From: Apus apus | Lineage: Eukaryota > Chordata > Aves > Apodiformes > Apodidae | Length of the DNA: 64,000 nucleotides | Direction of reading: 5' to 3' | NCBI RefSeq assembly: GCF_020740795.1 | Contig: NC_067282.1 | Span: forward strand, 151,018,858-151,082,857 | Shown: positions 12,911-24,800 of the stretch, piece after piece | Layout: each line of letters opens with the position of its first letter | How positions within the stretch are numbered: the stretch's first letter is position 1 | Translations under genes and position numbers: made by a program | Notes under the pieces: model-generated | What the model was told of the DNA's origin: nothing | What the model saw: only the letters and a program-made list of their open reading frames with translations | The model's database searches: none

Positions 12911-14149
12911 GAAAAAGTAAGCTCAGCTTTATGACTCCTTTGTCTGTTTGGTGCAAAGTATAGTTAAAACTCATTTTATAGAGGCCTTCCATACATCCAT
13001 TTCCCCCAGCATTAGTTCAGTTGCAGCCCAGTCTGCAGACTTCCCAGTTAGATCATTCTCTTGTACCATGTTGCAATGCCATAGGTCCTTATTTTGAAGT
13101 TCTCCTGTAATCCTAAAAAATGAGCTTGAGCTAACATGTATTTCAGCTTGTGGCACAGTGGCACAGTAAGAGGTGAGGCTTCTTTAAGCAAACTTGTTAA
13201 CAAACACTAGCGCAACTAAACAAAAACCACATAGTATCCCTGACCAAAGCAAAGGACCAGTTGCTTTTAGATAGCTGAGGAAAGGTGGGTTGATGACTCC
13301 ACGTAGTAGTTTTTCTTGAGTGATGATTCCCAGGAAGTCTCAGCACTGCAAGGTATTTCCACCATGATGTGTGGCCCTGCACACATAAGTCAAATGACCA
13401 GGATAAATATCCTCTCTCTAATAAATGTTATAACCATCTCCCATGTTCCTACTTCTGTAATTTCATCTTGTATTCCATTTGCAAACACTACAAGTCTTGT
13501 GATCTGTCTGGCACAGTACAGCAAACAGTTAGTTTTAATTAAGACAGCTAAAGATGGTACCCACCTAAACAGAAATACAGTATCCTCTCAGACAGATGTG
13601 AGTCAAACAGGCAGATGACCTGTTCCAAGGAAAGCATTAAAAGGATTATCTGTGTTTAAGCAGCAAAAGGGTTATAATCGCATGTTCAGCATCCACTGGC
13701 ACCTTGACTACCAGAAGAAAAACTGTAGGTGTAGGTGTAGGGAGGAAAAGAGAGAAAAAAGAAAAACAGGACAGCCCTGCAGTAGCTACAGTATGTTGGA
13801 GAAATGAAGCAAAAGGAAGGTCGGTTCCAGGCCTCGTATGAACAGCCCTTCAAAGCCTCCAGCATAATGGTGGTGGCCCACACAGCAAGGCAACATCACA
13901 GAGTGCTACCTAGCTAAGACAACACATCACATCTCTCCTTCACATCACATCTGCTGCAGTCATAGTGTGAAATTAGAGTTGAGCAGACTTTGTCCTGCTC
14001 CCCAAAAGGCTGGGAACAAGCTGTGTGTGTTATTTTTTTTGTCATATACCCCTGTGACTGCAGGAGAAATTATAATACAGACCAATCCTTTTTTTAACAA
14101 CTTATCAGAAAATTTGTATCCAAAAGTACTCAGCTCTTCTATCCTCCCC

Positions 14150-14235
14150 CCAAAAAAAACCCCCAAAACCAAACCAAAACAAAAAAAAAGACAACAACAA
14201 ACAAAACAAACAAACAAACAAAAGACCCAAAACCA
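14150..14235 (+). repeat. A-rich CAAA/CAAAA simple repeat
   Basis: The stretch contains only A and C apart from a few G, in an irregular (C)AAA/(C)AAAA pattern. It lies just upstream of an old CR1 fragment. Confidence 0.85.
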
Positions 14236-14255
14236 AAACAAAACAAGACTATTTC

Positions 14256-14780
14256 CTCTAGAGAGAGGGTAGTATTAGTCATTGCATAAGACCCTGGTGA
14301 GACCTCTGAGCAAATTGTGTCCACTACCAGCCACCCAGCTTCAGGAAAAAACTCAGTGTGAACAAGCACAGATCAAGGCTGCCCTGCCAGCATGAGGAGA
14401 GGAAGGAGGAGGCCAGCAGCTTAGAGGGAACTACTAAAGCATGCCATACTTAGTCTAGCAAAATGAGAACTTAGAGGAGGTATGACAGCTGTCTATAAAT
14501 ACATCAGAGCAAAAACAGCAGCAAGAGACAACAGCTGTGTTAGCTAAAAGAAAATGTTGGCACAGGAACAAATGGATGGATGCAAGCTAACCATGAATAC
14601 ATTTAAGCTGGTAATCAGGAGAAGGTTTCTAACCATCAGACAAAGGAGACTCTGGGACAGCCTGCTGGTGAGTGTTCTAGGGAGATGAGACTTGATTGCC
14701 TTTAACATAAAGATCGGTATGCTTACAGTAAGGCTTGAATGACAGTGGGCCTGCGATAGCAGGGAACAGCACCTGATGAC
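14256..14780 (+). mobile_element. Old, diverged CR1 LINE fragment
   Basis: Blocks typical of the CR1 3' half occur in the right order: 'cataagaccctggtgagacc', 'tgtctataaatacatcaga' and 'actctgggacagcctgctg'. No ATTCTATG tail survives. Divergence and small indels suggest an older CR1 subfamily. The borders are approximate. Confidence 0.7.
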
Positions 14781-17116
14781 CCAGATCATCTCAGCTATTC
14801 TGGTGACCATGGAAGCATTGCAGATTACCTGCTGTGTACACAGCCACAACATATAAAAAGTCCTGCAACACCACCAGCTTCCCCCAACACATCCCACTCC
14901 GCAACACATCCAGGCATACAAGGCACTTTTTGTTATTCACCCAGTCCTAACACCAGTGCATTTTCTTACTGTCTTTGCCAAGCCTCCAGACTTTGAGAGT
15001 CTGGAACCCTTTCCACATGTCATCTTTTGCCCATATTTTTGCAGCAGCTCCATAGTTGTGAGGTTGGCATTAGCCCAGCTGGCATCCCAAGAGTTTTGCA
15101 GACAGCCCTGTCCTGATGCCAGCCCTTGCAAACTCCTCTGCCACTTTGCAGCAGTTCAGGGAACAGTGAAGTGTCCTGCTCTTCCCAAAAGTTCTGATCT
15201 ACAGCCACAACACCTAGAGCCAGAAAAATAAGCAATATGCAGGCTTGGTCCACAGAAACAGCCATGACCCATCTACATTATTTTAAGATAAATTTTAGCA
15301 GTATCATAATTTCTGCTACCCAGTGCAGGACAGATGCTGAAGCTGTGGTTCTGTCATAAGCAGAAAACTGCAGGCATGAAGCAGCCCAGAGTTACAGGCT
15401 TTTTTGTACAGGTGAAGGATCATGCCATTCTGCCTAAAAAGAGAGGAGCAGGTCAGCCTGGCCTGTACCTAAGAAGGCTGTAATAGACAGAGACAAGGTG
15501 TGAGTGGAGGAAATTAAATAAAGCAACAGACCCAAGGGGAAAAAAAGGAAAAATTAAAACAAGAATACAGATAGGGCTTAAATGTTTGATGTTTTATGGG
15601 ATATGGGTTGTGAGGAATTACAGTCAGCAGAGACCAGCAAGGCCCCCAAGGAGCTGGCATGGAGGGAGAGCTGCGCACTGAAAACAGCATCATAGGTCTT
15701 GCATGGCTCCATGAAACTCAGGTTAAACCAATCCTACCTCCCTGGCAGGTGGTGAGGAGGAGGAGACCAAAATTAGTGAAAAGAGGCAAATCTGAGGCTG
15801 CCTGATTCTCTGCACTTAGCCTTTCCTCTATATACACACCACTCTGGTACTGTCCCTTTGCCTAACCCCACCAAGAGCACACTCTTCTCCAGATCCCACT
15901 CATCCTGCTGTAACACACAGTGTTGTTTCCCCACCAGATGGACAAGGACATTGTCCTCCATGTCGCCTTACCTCTCTCAGCATGTGAACACAGAGGGTGC
16001 AGCGCTAGGACCAGGGGGAGAAGGTGTGTCCCTACCCTGACAGATGCTGTGGCTCCAGGGGACATTCAGGCTGTTCTGTTGACGTTACAAATGAATTCAC
16101 ACACCCTTGTGGCTTCGTTAATGACTATATTAGCAGATGAAGAGGCAAGAAAATGAATGCATTCTGCGGGAAAAAAAAAACGAAGACAAATGGGAAGTAA
16201 TTTAAGTAAATCCCCAACACCGAAACAATGCAGATAACACATCTTTTAAAGTTTTGCTTCTCTAAGGAAGCATGTCCTTCTGTCCAAACAGGACTCACTA
16301 GCCCCGTTTAGGAGTAAGACTAAGGCAATTATATGGCTGAGGTAATTGGCACAAAAGGTCCATTTCACCTAAAGTTCACTGTAACATCGCAGTCAACTCC
16401 TCGTGTTCATATCCATAAGCCTTTTAAAAGAACCTATCCAAATGCAACAAGCCACACTTTTTAAGGGCAGTTTGCTATCTGTCTAGTAAGGTGCAAGTGC
16501 TGCAGTGTGCACAGAGAAGAGCAGCACTGTCTGTGCAAAACAAAGGAGGATTTTCATGGATAGGCAAGAGCATTTCCTTCAATATGTATCTCAGTGCCAA
16601 GAAGACATCTAAGGAAACACACGATGTACCCTTTTGCAGTTTATCTCATGGCATGTAGGCAAAGGAAGGCAAGATGCTCTCAAGAAAAGGAATAAGCAAT
16701 ATTCTCACAACGGTCTGACTGACTGAAGCTGCACTTCAGGTCTTAAAAACTAGAGGGACCGATTTTCCGATTCCCTCACTACAACCCCTTGTATTCAAGA
16801 GTACAAAGAAAACAATTATGTCAGGTGTTAAGGATTTAAAGGGGTTGCGACTCTCTTAAATTTGCTCTCAGCATCCTGACATTTTCCCCCACCTGACTAG
16901 TATAATCTACCCGTACACTCTAAAGGGATCCCTGGATTTTCTAGAAAAGAGAAAGGCTAAGCTGCTTGAAATCACCCAATAAATGCCAGTGCTTTGTGCT
17001 GGCTGGTTCCCTTTATTAGCTCTGAAGAATGGGAATGATTTAAATTATCTTTTCCTGAACATTTCTGCACTGATGAAAAGTGCAGTAGGAGGGACTACAT
17101 GTTGTTATTGTTACTG

Positions 17117-17155
17117 CAACAATTACTATTATTATTATTATTGTTATTATTATGA
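17117..17155 (+). repeat. ATT trinucleotide microsatellite, imperfect
   Basis: A run of ATT units with ATG and GTT interruptions. It is too short and interrupted to be notably unstable. Confidence 0.8.
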
Positions 17156-17968
17156 TTGTTCTGTGGGAGGAAAGGAGCACGGATAGATCTCACCAGGGGA
17201 AATCTGAATGATTGGTGCTTCAGTGGCTTTATGTGCAAGTATCCTGCTATACGCTCATTTTTGCAAATTCACTGGAAAATTCATTCTCTCTCCTCCACAT
17301 GCAATCACTGACACAATCTAATACCTATGAACCATCAAGCACTAAAAACATCAAACTGCAGGGGAGCTAGAATCCTTTCTCATTCTAGGGTGAGGAATAT
17401 TAAACATACCATCCCTACATATTTATGAGCTACCATTATCAAATGCTTGCCATTATCAAGTATCAGACTAATTTAGATTTCCAATTTTCAAAGAAACCTG
17501 TATTCCAGTTCCTTCAGGTTGCACCTCGCCTCTCCCAACCATGCTAATGGTTTATTCTGACTTGTTCCTATTCTGCCTCCACCTGAGCCATAGCCCAGGT
17601 GCTCCCAAGAGTTAACTGGTGTTTCCATACATTCCACAATATATGAGCAAGCAGGCTGAAAACGGTAAAATCCTGGTGGCAGGAACCATGTTTTTGTTGC
17701 ACTGTGCATTGCCAAATGGAGTATGGATCCACTACTGGACCCCTAGAAAGATAATAAATAATGGGAGGTAAAGAGCAGGTCTTGGTTGAGTTCAACTCTA
17801 GCAAGGTCCTGGACATAAATTTGCAGAGGCACTTGTCCAGCCAGGTAACTCCTCCCTGGGTTATGAGTTGGAGGGCAAGGAGTGATTTTAGAGTTTCACC
17901 AGCCCAGCAGCAGGCAGATGTGTATATGCATGAGAACATCTGTGCAGGCCTTGTGCTCAGCCTCATAT

Positions 17969-18113
17969 GAGATCGTATGAGGAGAGGCTGAGGAAGCTCG
18001 GGTTGTTTAGCCTGGAGGAGACTCAGCCAGTGTAGTGGTGTTAGGTCATAGGCTGGACTTGATGATCTCAGAGGTCTTTTCCAGCCTCACTAACTCTGTG
18101 ATTCTGTGATTCT
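17969..18113 (+). mobile_element. CR1 LINE fragment with internal deletion
   Basis: The 5' part has the CR1 block 'gaggagaggctgaggaagct' and 'ttgtttagcctggagga'. It then jumps directly to the terminal block 'ctggacttgatgatctcag' and a tail of two ATTCTGTG units. The middle 250 or so bases found in the neighbouring copy are missing. Confidence 0.85.
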
Positions 18114-18212
18114 CTTACTTTGGATTAAACTGTACTTTCATAAAGTGTAATAGGATAGCCCTCCACACTCTGCTATTTCCTCTAGGCCCCACTGCACCAC
18201 AAGTAATTACTG

Positions 18213-18608
18213 TCAGGCTGAGAGAGCTGGGTCTCTTTAGTTTGGAGAAAAGGAGACTGAGGGGTAACCTCATCAATGTTTACAAATACTTAAAGGGTGA
18301 GTGTCAAGAAGATGCAGTTAAGCTTTTCTCAGTGATGACCAGTGATAGGACAAGGAGTAATGGATACAAATTGGAGCATAGGAGGTTTAAGGTGAATATC
18401 AGAAAATTTTTTTTTACTGTGAGAATGACAGAGCACTGGAACATGCTGCCCAGAGAGGTTGTGGAGTCTCCTTCGCTGGAGACATTCAAAACCCGCCTGG
18501 ACACGTTCCTGTGTGATGTGCTCTGGGTGACCCTGCTCTGGCACGGGGGTTGGACTGGATGGTCTTTCCAGGTCCCTTCCAACCCCTGGGATTCTGTGAT
18601 TCTATGAT
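18213..18608 (+). mobile_element. CR1 LINE 3' fragment, longest in the window
   Basis: About 400 bp of CR1 3' sequence in canonical order: 'ctgagagagctgggtctctt', 'ggagaaaaggagactgaggg', 'tgacagagcactggaacatg', 'gagaggttgtggagtctcct', 'gggttggactggatggtctt', 'cccttccaacccctgggatt' and a TTCTGTGATTCTATGAT tail. The open frame over it is a repeat-derived shadow, not a gene. Confidence 0.93.
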
Positions 18609-19594
18609 CGTTACGTACTTGCTAGGACACAAAAGGACCCTCAGACCCAGAATAAGGATCTGTAAACCCTGGGGAGCCAGCACGTCTAGGATAGACCAAG
18701 TTTAACCTCAGGCACGGCTAGGAATTATCGTCTGCAGACAGCATGCGACTTCAGGTAGCCTCTGACGAAGTCCTGTGTTTGCCAGCATCTAAATAAAAAG
18801 AAAACTCCTCCATCAGTTAAGATGATGGGATTTAAGGTAAGAGCTAAATGAGGCTTGTTGTTCCTTGACCTTCTTTACCTCAATCTTGGATCCTTTGGTG
18901 GTAACGAATGAGCCCTTTGAAGATGCTGGGGGTAATTTGCTTTTGGCTTGCCTGCCACCTTGGCTGAAGACTGGGAGGGCGGGATGGTCGCACAGTGCCT
19001 GTCTCGGCTCCAGCTGGCCCTGACTCCCCACCTGTGCGGTACATCCACCCAGTTCAGGCGGGTTTACAGACGCGCCCATGCATGCGTGTGCGTGAGGAAC
19101 CTCACCCAAGTGCCAGCTCCGCAGCCGCTTCGCTGCGGGAATTCACCCCGCCCCACGACCCGCGGTGGCAGGTCCAAGCAGCCAACCACCGACCCCCGCC
19201 TCCTCTTCGGGGAAGGGATGACGAGAGAGGGGAGGCTGCGCCGCCACCGCACCGCACCCGCACCGCACCAAGGAGGAGGCTGCGCGGACGATGCCAGGCG
19301 GGGCACACGCTCCGCCCGCGGGGAGCAGGAGCAGAACTGGGGCCAAGCGGAGGTGCCCCGAGCGCGGCCTCCTCGTGCCAGGCCCATCCCCTGCGGGGAC
19401 ACGGCCACGGCGACCGCAGCCCCGCGGCCGTGCTCGACGCGGGGGGGGGTCGGGGACGCGAACCCCGGCCCCGCCCCGCACCGCCCCCCGCCCCGCCCCA
19501 TCGGGGCGCTCGGCCCTCCCGCGCCCCGCCCTCCCCCGCTCGGCGCTCGACTGGCCGCGCCTGGCCGCGCGCCGGGCCAGCGCCCCTTGTCGGC

Positions 19595-19778
19595 CTCTCC
19601 AAGATGGCGGCGGCGGGCGGCGGCGCGGCGGGCAGCGGCGGCCGGGCCGAGTGAGGCGGGCGCGGCTCCTCCCCGCCCGCCCTCAGGCTGCGCCCCGGCA
19701 CCCGCCGGACAGCCCCGCCGGCGTCGGGCGGCCCCGCTGCAGGGGCGGAGCCGCGGAGCGAGGCCGGAACCCGCTGGG
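19595..19778 (+). other. HMGXB4: Probable non-coding exon 1 of HMGXB4
   Basis: The start is only approximate, placed just before the YY1-like word. The end is set by a donor at 19,779 (GGG then gtgaga). The next acceptor in the gene is at 21,720-21,721. The exon holds a short upstream reading frame (19,604-19,654) and no part of the main coding sequence. Both borders are inferred; the donor is the most convincing one in the island. Confidence 0.5.
19604..19654 (+). CDS. Upstream ORF in the HMGXB4 5' UTR (16 codons)
   Basis: ATG at 19,604 has A at -3 and G at +4, a strong initiation context. The frame runs 16 codons rich in Ala and Gly, then TGA at 19,652. It overlaps the YY1-like element, so the ATG may exist because of that motif. 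If the transcript starts upstream of it, the uORF could reduce translation of HMGXB4. It need not encode a functional peptide. Confidence 0.3.
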   Translation: MAAAGGGAAGSGGRAE

Positions 19779-21721
19779 GTGAGAGGCCGCGCGGGCGGGA
19801 GCGGGGGCGGCCGGTCCCGCTTCAAACGGGAGTGGCGGGAGGGGCGCGGGCCCCGGGACAGCGGAGGGGCCGGTGTTCGCCCCCTTGCCGGTGGGACGCG
19901 GCTCCCGTGGCGGGCCGGGTGGCGAAGGGCCCTGTGGAGGACAGCGACGCGTGGCCTTGGCCCCGCCGTCGTGCGCGTTACGGAACGGGGGGCGGGAAGA
20001 GACCTGCTGCACCGAGCCCGGTGGTTGCTGCTGGAACCGGGGAGCGTGAAGCAGGGGAACCTGATGAGGGTCTATAGGACGTGACAAGTTGAGGATATGG
20101 GGGTTTTTTGTCTGCTGGGTTACAGGTTTAGGTTGTAAAGCCCTCTTGGGCAGTGTCTAGCAACTTTTATACCTGCCAGTCAGTTAAGATTTTAAGAGAG
20201 TAAAAGGTACGCATGTAGTTATACACAGTTCTTAGATTCTCCAAGTCGTCCGCTCGTGAATGACTGTCTTCAGCGTTGTTTTACTGAAGGGTATCTAGAT
20301 TAGGCCCTTGCCCTCTTGAGCCCAGTGCTTTTGCATCGTGTGTGTTCCCACTGAAGTCCGTATGACAACTGAAATGTTGACAGGGTCTGGTTCAAGGCTG
20401 TGAGCCCACAAGTGGCAAGGTGTTCTTTTTTCTTGCCAGGTGTGGTGCTGGAGCGTGTCTACACGTGCAGTGCTCTTCTGTGCATACCTACATTCGGCCT
20501 GCAAGTTGCTGGGCTTGCTGCAAGCAATGTATAGTTGTCAGAATACTAATGTAAAACATTTTGTGGCTGATGGTTTCCCAAAACCCAAAGAAATAATATG
20601 TATCCATGTGAATTTAATTAGAAACATCTCCTGTGTACCCGCAAGCTTGGTTTAGTTAGGGACTTTATTGTTTCACTTAAGTAACCTCTATAGGATTAAT
20701 TCTGATCTTCAGCCAGTTCTTTATAAAACTGTGGTATGTGCAGGGATGTACAAGCACCAGTACACAACTCACAAGGTATTAAAGTGTAACTTCAGTGTGG
20801 AAAGGTTACTGTGACAGCTAGAACGAACAAGCTGCATGGTCTTTGTGGTTGAATCCTTACACATGTGTGCACGTACACAAGAACACACAAAATCAGTGAG
20901 GTAGAATTGTTTAATCACTTAGGAGCAGAAGGGAGCTTTTCATGTTAAGCTAGTCCCTGGCTGAAGAACAAAAGCTGTTTACTCTGGGAGAACCATAGTG
21001 CAGCTATTCCCACAAGGGCACTGTGCTGCTATATTCCAGCAACTGTGGAACAGAATGATTCCATGAGGGGAGGCCTGAAACCTGGGGGTGGCAGGAGCTG
21101 GGGTGCTGCAGAAGCCCTAGTGAAGAGGAGGACTTTGTTCCCTTCTGTGGGCTGGCCTTCAGAATGGCTGCAGTGGTAGCACTGAGAAACATCAGGAGGA
21201 GGCACACCTTCACTTCCAAGTGTGCAATTCTTTAGTTTAAAATATTTGAACCGTTATTTTGTAGTAGTGATTCCTGCCTGGTTCCTTATTTTCTTTCACT
21301 TCATCTGAGATTCAAGGGTTTGGAATCTCTTCTTAAACATCCCACTCTCTGCTGCAGTGCTCCTGATAAAAAAATGTATTTGACACAAAGACGTTGGGAA
21401 CGGTTTTGTGTGTTGTGAAAATCAAACTCCTTCCATTTTTGTAAATAAATTAATTCAGTGATTTGGGTATTTCACAAGAAAGAGGTGGTCTTTTATGTCT
21501 TTAAAATAATAGAAGAACAACTTCCAATTTTATATAAAAAAATAAAAATCTGTCAAGCCTTGAAGGTGAGCACGAGCCAACCAGAAGGGAGAATCTTTTA
21601 CTTTCCCACTGTCTTCCAGAGAATCTTCACTTGGTTCAGAGGAAGTTTCCTGTTTTACATTGTGATTCTTCTTTACGGGAGGGTTATTTTCATTCTCTGT
21701 TTCTCAGACCTTTTCCTGTAG
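19779..21721 (+). other. HMGXB4: HMGXB4 intron 1
   Basis: Donor gtgaga at 19,779; acceptor ccttttcctgtag ending at 21,721. The first 300 bp are still CpG island. I recognise no repeat or RNA gene in the remainder. Confidence 0.5.
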
Positions 21722-21815
21722 ATGGGAGCGGGGAAGGAGCCCAGACGTGGCAACACATTCTCAGGCTCCTGCAGCACCACCATGGCTTATGATGACTTCA
21801 AGAAAAAAAAAGAAG
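21722..21815 (+). CDS. HMGXB4: HMGXB4 exon 2, first coding exon
   Basis: The acceptor ends at 21,721 and the donor gtatga begins at 21,816. The human-type start MAYDD is at 21,782 in a very strong context (ACCACCATGG). A second ATG is the first codon of the exon (21,722) and is in frame with it, so 20 extra residues are possible at the N-terminus. I chose 21,782 because it matches the family start. The exon ends after the first base of a Glu codon. Confidence 0.88.
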
Positions 21816-24800
21816 GTATGACTGCTTCATAATCTCAGAGGGAGTTGCCAAAAAGAGAAAGGAGTACCCTCTGCAGCCCTAGCCAGGCCACGCAGTCAGA
21901 GTGCAAAAGGAGGCTAGTATGCTGTGGAGCCCTTACGTTTGAGTCAGCTGAGTTGCTGGAGGATCCCAAGCCCTTGACTTCCAGGTGTAAAGTAACTGGG
22001 ATTAGAATCTGAGAGAAACCGGTGGTATTTCCTAATGCAAACACTTTGATTGGAAACTCTGCCACTGCAGCCTTTCTTCTCCCTGCCAGGTCAATGGAAT
22101 GGGAGACCAGGGATAGGGGTATGTTTAGTCATGGTAACATTTCTAGGTCCAGTTGTCTTTAGGGAGAAATATACATGGGTTAGAAATAAAATCTTGAGTG
22201 AGTGAGTGATTGTGTTACAGCATTAGAGCACTGAACCCCATCCCTGTGGTTAGAGAATGGAGATTGTTGTCTTTTAGGCCCTGTGCTTGTGAGGTTTTGT
22301 GGATCTCTCTGCTAATGTCCACTGTTATCTTATTTTGTGCATAGTCCACGTCTGTCACTCCTTAATGGGGTATTTAATTTCTTCCTTTTTTCCCATTTCA
22401 CATAAATCTTAGAGTTCCTAGAGGGCGACCGAAGTGTTGACGACGCGGGGCTGGCAACTGGCAGGATACAGCGAGAGAAAAAACGCTCCTACAAGGATCT
22501 GCTGCAAGAGGAAGACGAGGTAGCAGCTCAGGTCAGGAAGCCCTCAGAGAAAATGTTGGAAGTCTAAGGATATTTGTAAAGCTAGTGATGGAAGGGGATG
22601 GATGAGTTTCTTATTCTTTTTTCTGTAGAAGACAGCAAGAGCAGCTAATTTGTCCTGTATTATTCAGTAACTTCCCTGGGGAAAAGGAGTGGGTCAGTCC
22701 AAATTACAACTGATTCTGATTTTTCTGGCCTTAGAAAATAGGGTAGTAGGAGAAAAGAGACAACTGAACGCCACCAACTGAATGCTGAGAGATTAAGGCA
22801 ACTCAATCAGACATGAGATATTTTCTAAATGTAAAGTTAAACAAATTCAATTTAAAAAAAAAATCAAAATGTGGTTTTAAAAAGTGATGTTAAACAAATG
22901 CACTAATAAAATTTTAAAAAACAATAAAGTGATGTTAAGTGAATGCAATTATAAAACATGCAAAAACATATTCTAAAAGTACTGTTAAACATAAGCACTT
23001 AAAAAAACATCAAAACACAATTTTGAAAGTGGCATTCAGGATTGCAACCTGAAACAAGTGGTTCATAATACACTTGATTGATTTGTCTTTATCTCATCAT
23101 TAATTTTTCATGTTACAAATGGTGTGACTCATACACTCCCCTATGTAAACACAGTTTTCCTTGGAAAAATCAGAGCACTGTGAGCAGAGCCACCACCAGC
23201 TCCCTGAGGTTCTGCTCACCGTGCTGAGCAAGCACCACCTGATGATCAGCATCCAGTTGTCCCAGTGGTGAGCTGGTGTAGAAGTGTCCAGCCCTGTGTT
23301 AGACCCAGGTAGCAGGATGCTGTCCCAGTCTTGATGTAGAGCCTTGCAAGTTATAAGATAGCATGAATAACTTTTTACATACACACGCAAAAAAAAAAAA
23401 AAAAAAAAAAAATTATTAGAATTTACAGTTGAATAAATAGCCAGCAAAGGATTAATATAATGTTAACTGATGCACTGTTGTCTTCCTGATTCTGCAGACA
23501 GCCTGAAACGATAGCTCTTGAGAGGTATGAACTTGCCCTATTCACCTCTTTAGGGCCTTAACTCTGAAATCACATAGTGACAACTTAAGTTTCTTGCAAA
23601 CTTTCCTATTTGAGCTAAAATTTATTGTTAGCTCAAAGGTGACTATCTTGTGATTAATTTTTTTTTTTTTTTTAATCTGGAAAATAAGTTCTAGTTTAAA
23701 ATTAAAGTCTTCTACTGTGCACATGGAACTCTGTAGAGGAGCTTCATTTTCAGACCATAAAATGGTCAAGATATAAATAATAATTGGGTGATGTGACATA
23801 TTTAGGTCAATTTTTTGGCCTGTCATTGTAATTGTCACCTCACTGTACCTCCTTTCATTTCTTTCACCTTTTGCAGCATACTAAACATGAACTGCTCACC
23901 TTCATGTTCAAGGCTTGACAGCCTATGCATGCTTAGTTATTTCTTAGCTTTATTAAGAGGTAGAGGTCTGTCTTTCATCAACTAATCAGCTGATCTTCAA
24001 GTGCTGGCTTTCATTGCTCGTTTCTTAACACTTTCAAATCTGCTTTTTCAAGTTTTTTCTGTATTGCTCCTCTCACCTGGGGGGGAGCTCCCTGTAGAGA
24101 TCTTTCAGTTTCCATATAGCCCTGTTGTGCTGCAATGCCTGCAGAAGCTTGGTGCTGGTTAGGTGGCTGATGTGCTGAAACTAATACTGACTAATATTGT
24201 TTTTTGAATTCTCCCACCTATCTGTACCATGCTTTTTGTCTTTTGTCTTAAACCTACACTGTGGGCTCCTGGGGACACAATATTTTTCCTTTGCTTGTTT
24301 TAACACCTAGGATAATGATCTGGTTCATACCTAGGGTCCCTTCATGTTACAGTAGTACAAATACCTCTTTGATATCTCCTACAAATTATTATCTATGTGA
24401 GTAGACCATGTGAATCTCATCTTTCCATTTGTTTGTCAGCAACTTTTTTTCTTCATCTTCTAGGACAGTGAACTTTTTCTGGGGCCAGAACCTCACAAAA
24501 AGAAGAGAAAGCACTCCTCCGATGAGTTCTGCTACAGAGGTAAGGTAGTAATCAGGCAGGGGAAGGGGTTAACAGATTGTGACTTTGAGGAAAGGGTACT
24601 GCTAAGGCACTGTCCTCAACTTCTGTGGTTAGCACTTTATGGGGGAAAAGGTACCTCAGCCTGTCTTAGGAGAAGTAACCAGGAACCTGACGTCAGTCGG
24701 CACCAGACAGTAAATGAATAAGGAAGGATATTTTCAGGGTCTAGCTTAACAGATTGCCGTTGCTGGGGGTAGAGATCTTCCACCCCCCCTTTTATTGACA

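Larger units (their letters stand above)
1..18999. other. Intergenic region upstream of HMGXB4, no gene seen
   Basis: No reading frame here looks like a conserved protein or has convincing exon borders. Open frames are short, overlap on both strands and often run through CR1 or LTR sequence. The recognisable content is CR1 fragments, one solo LTR, simple repeats (A-run 12,887-12,910; CAAA-rich tract 14,150-14,235; ATT-type repeat 17,117-17,155) and one CTCF-like motif. In mammals the next gene on this side is ISX, but I see no homeodomain exon. A lncRNA cannot be excluded by eye. Confidence 0.6.
19000..20080 (+). promoter_or_regulatory. HMGXB4: CpG-island promoter of HMGXB4
   Basis: About 1 kb is very rich in G+C and in undepleted CpG, in sharp contrast to its flanks. 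There is no clear TATA box near the likely start. The word AAGATGGCGGC at 19,601 is the classic YY1 element often found just downstream of the start of TATA-less housekeeping promoters. Transcription therefore probably starts within a few tens of bases upstream of 19,600. Open frames up to 378 codons here come from lack of AT-rich stop codons and are not genes. Confidence 0.8.
22562..24463 (+). other. HMGXB4: HMGXB4 intron 3
   Basis: A 1.9 kb intron. It carries a diverged A/T-rich minisatellite (22,826-23,036), an A24 run (23,389-23,412) and a T-run at about 23,659-23,674. No conserved exon is seen. Confidence 0.7.

Noticed and set aside
18242..18607. 121-codon open frame
   Set aside because: Lies entirely in a CR1 3' fragment and ends in the repeat tail.
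18948..20084. Open frames of 130-378 codons on both strands in the HMGXB4 CpG island
   Set aside because: They reflect lack of stop codons in GC-rich DNA. The products are Ala/Arg/Pro/Gly-rich with no family resemblance, and they overlap each other in several frames.
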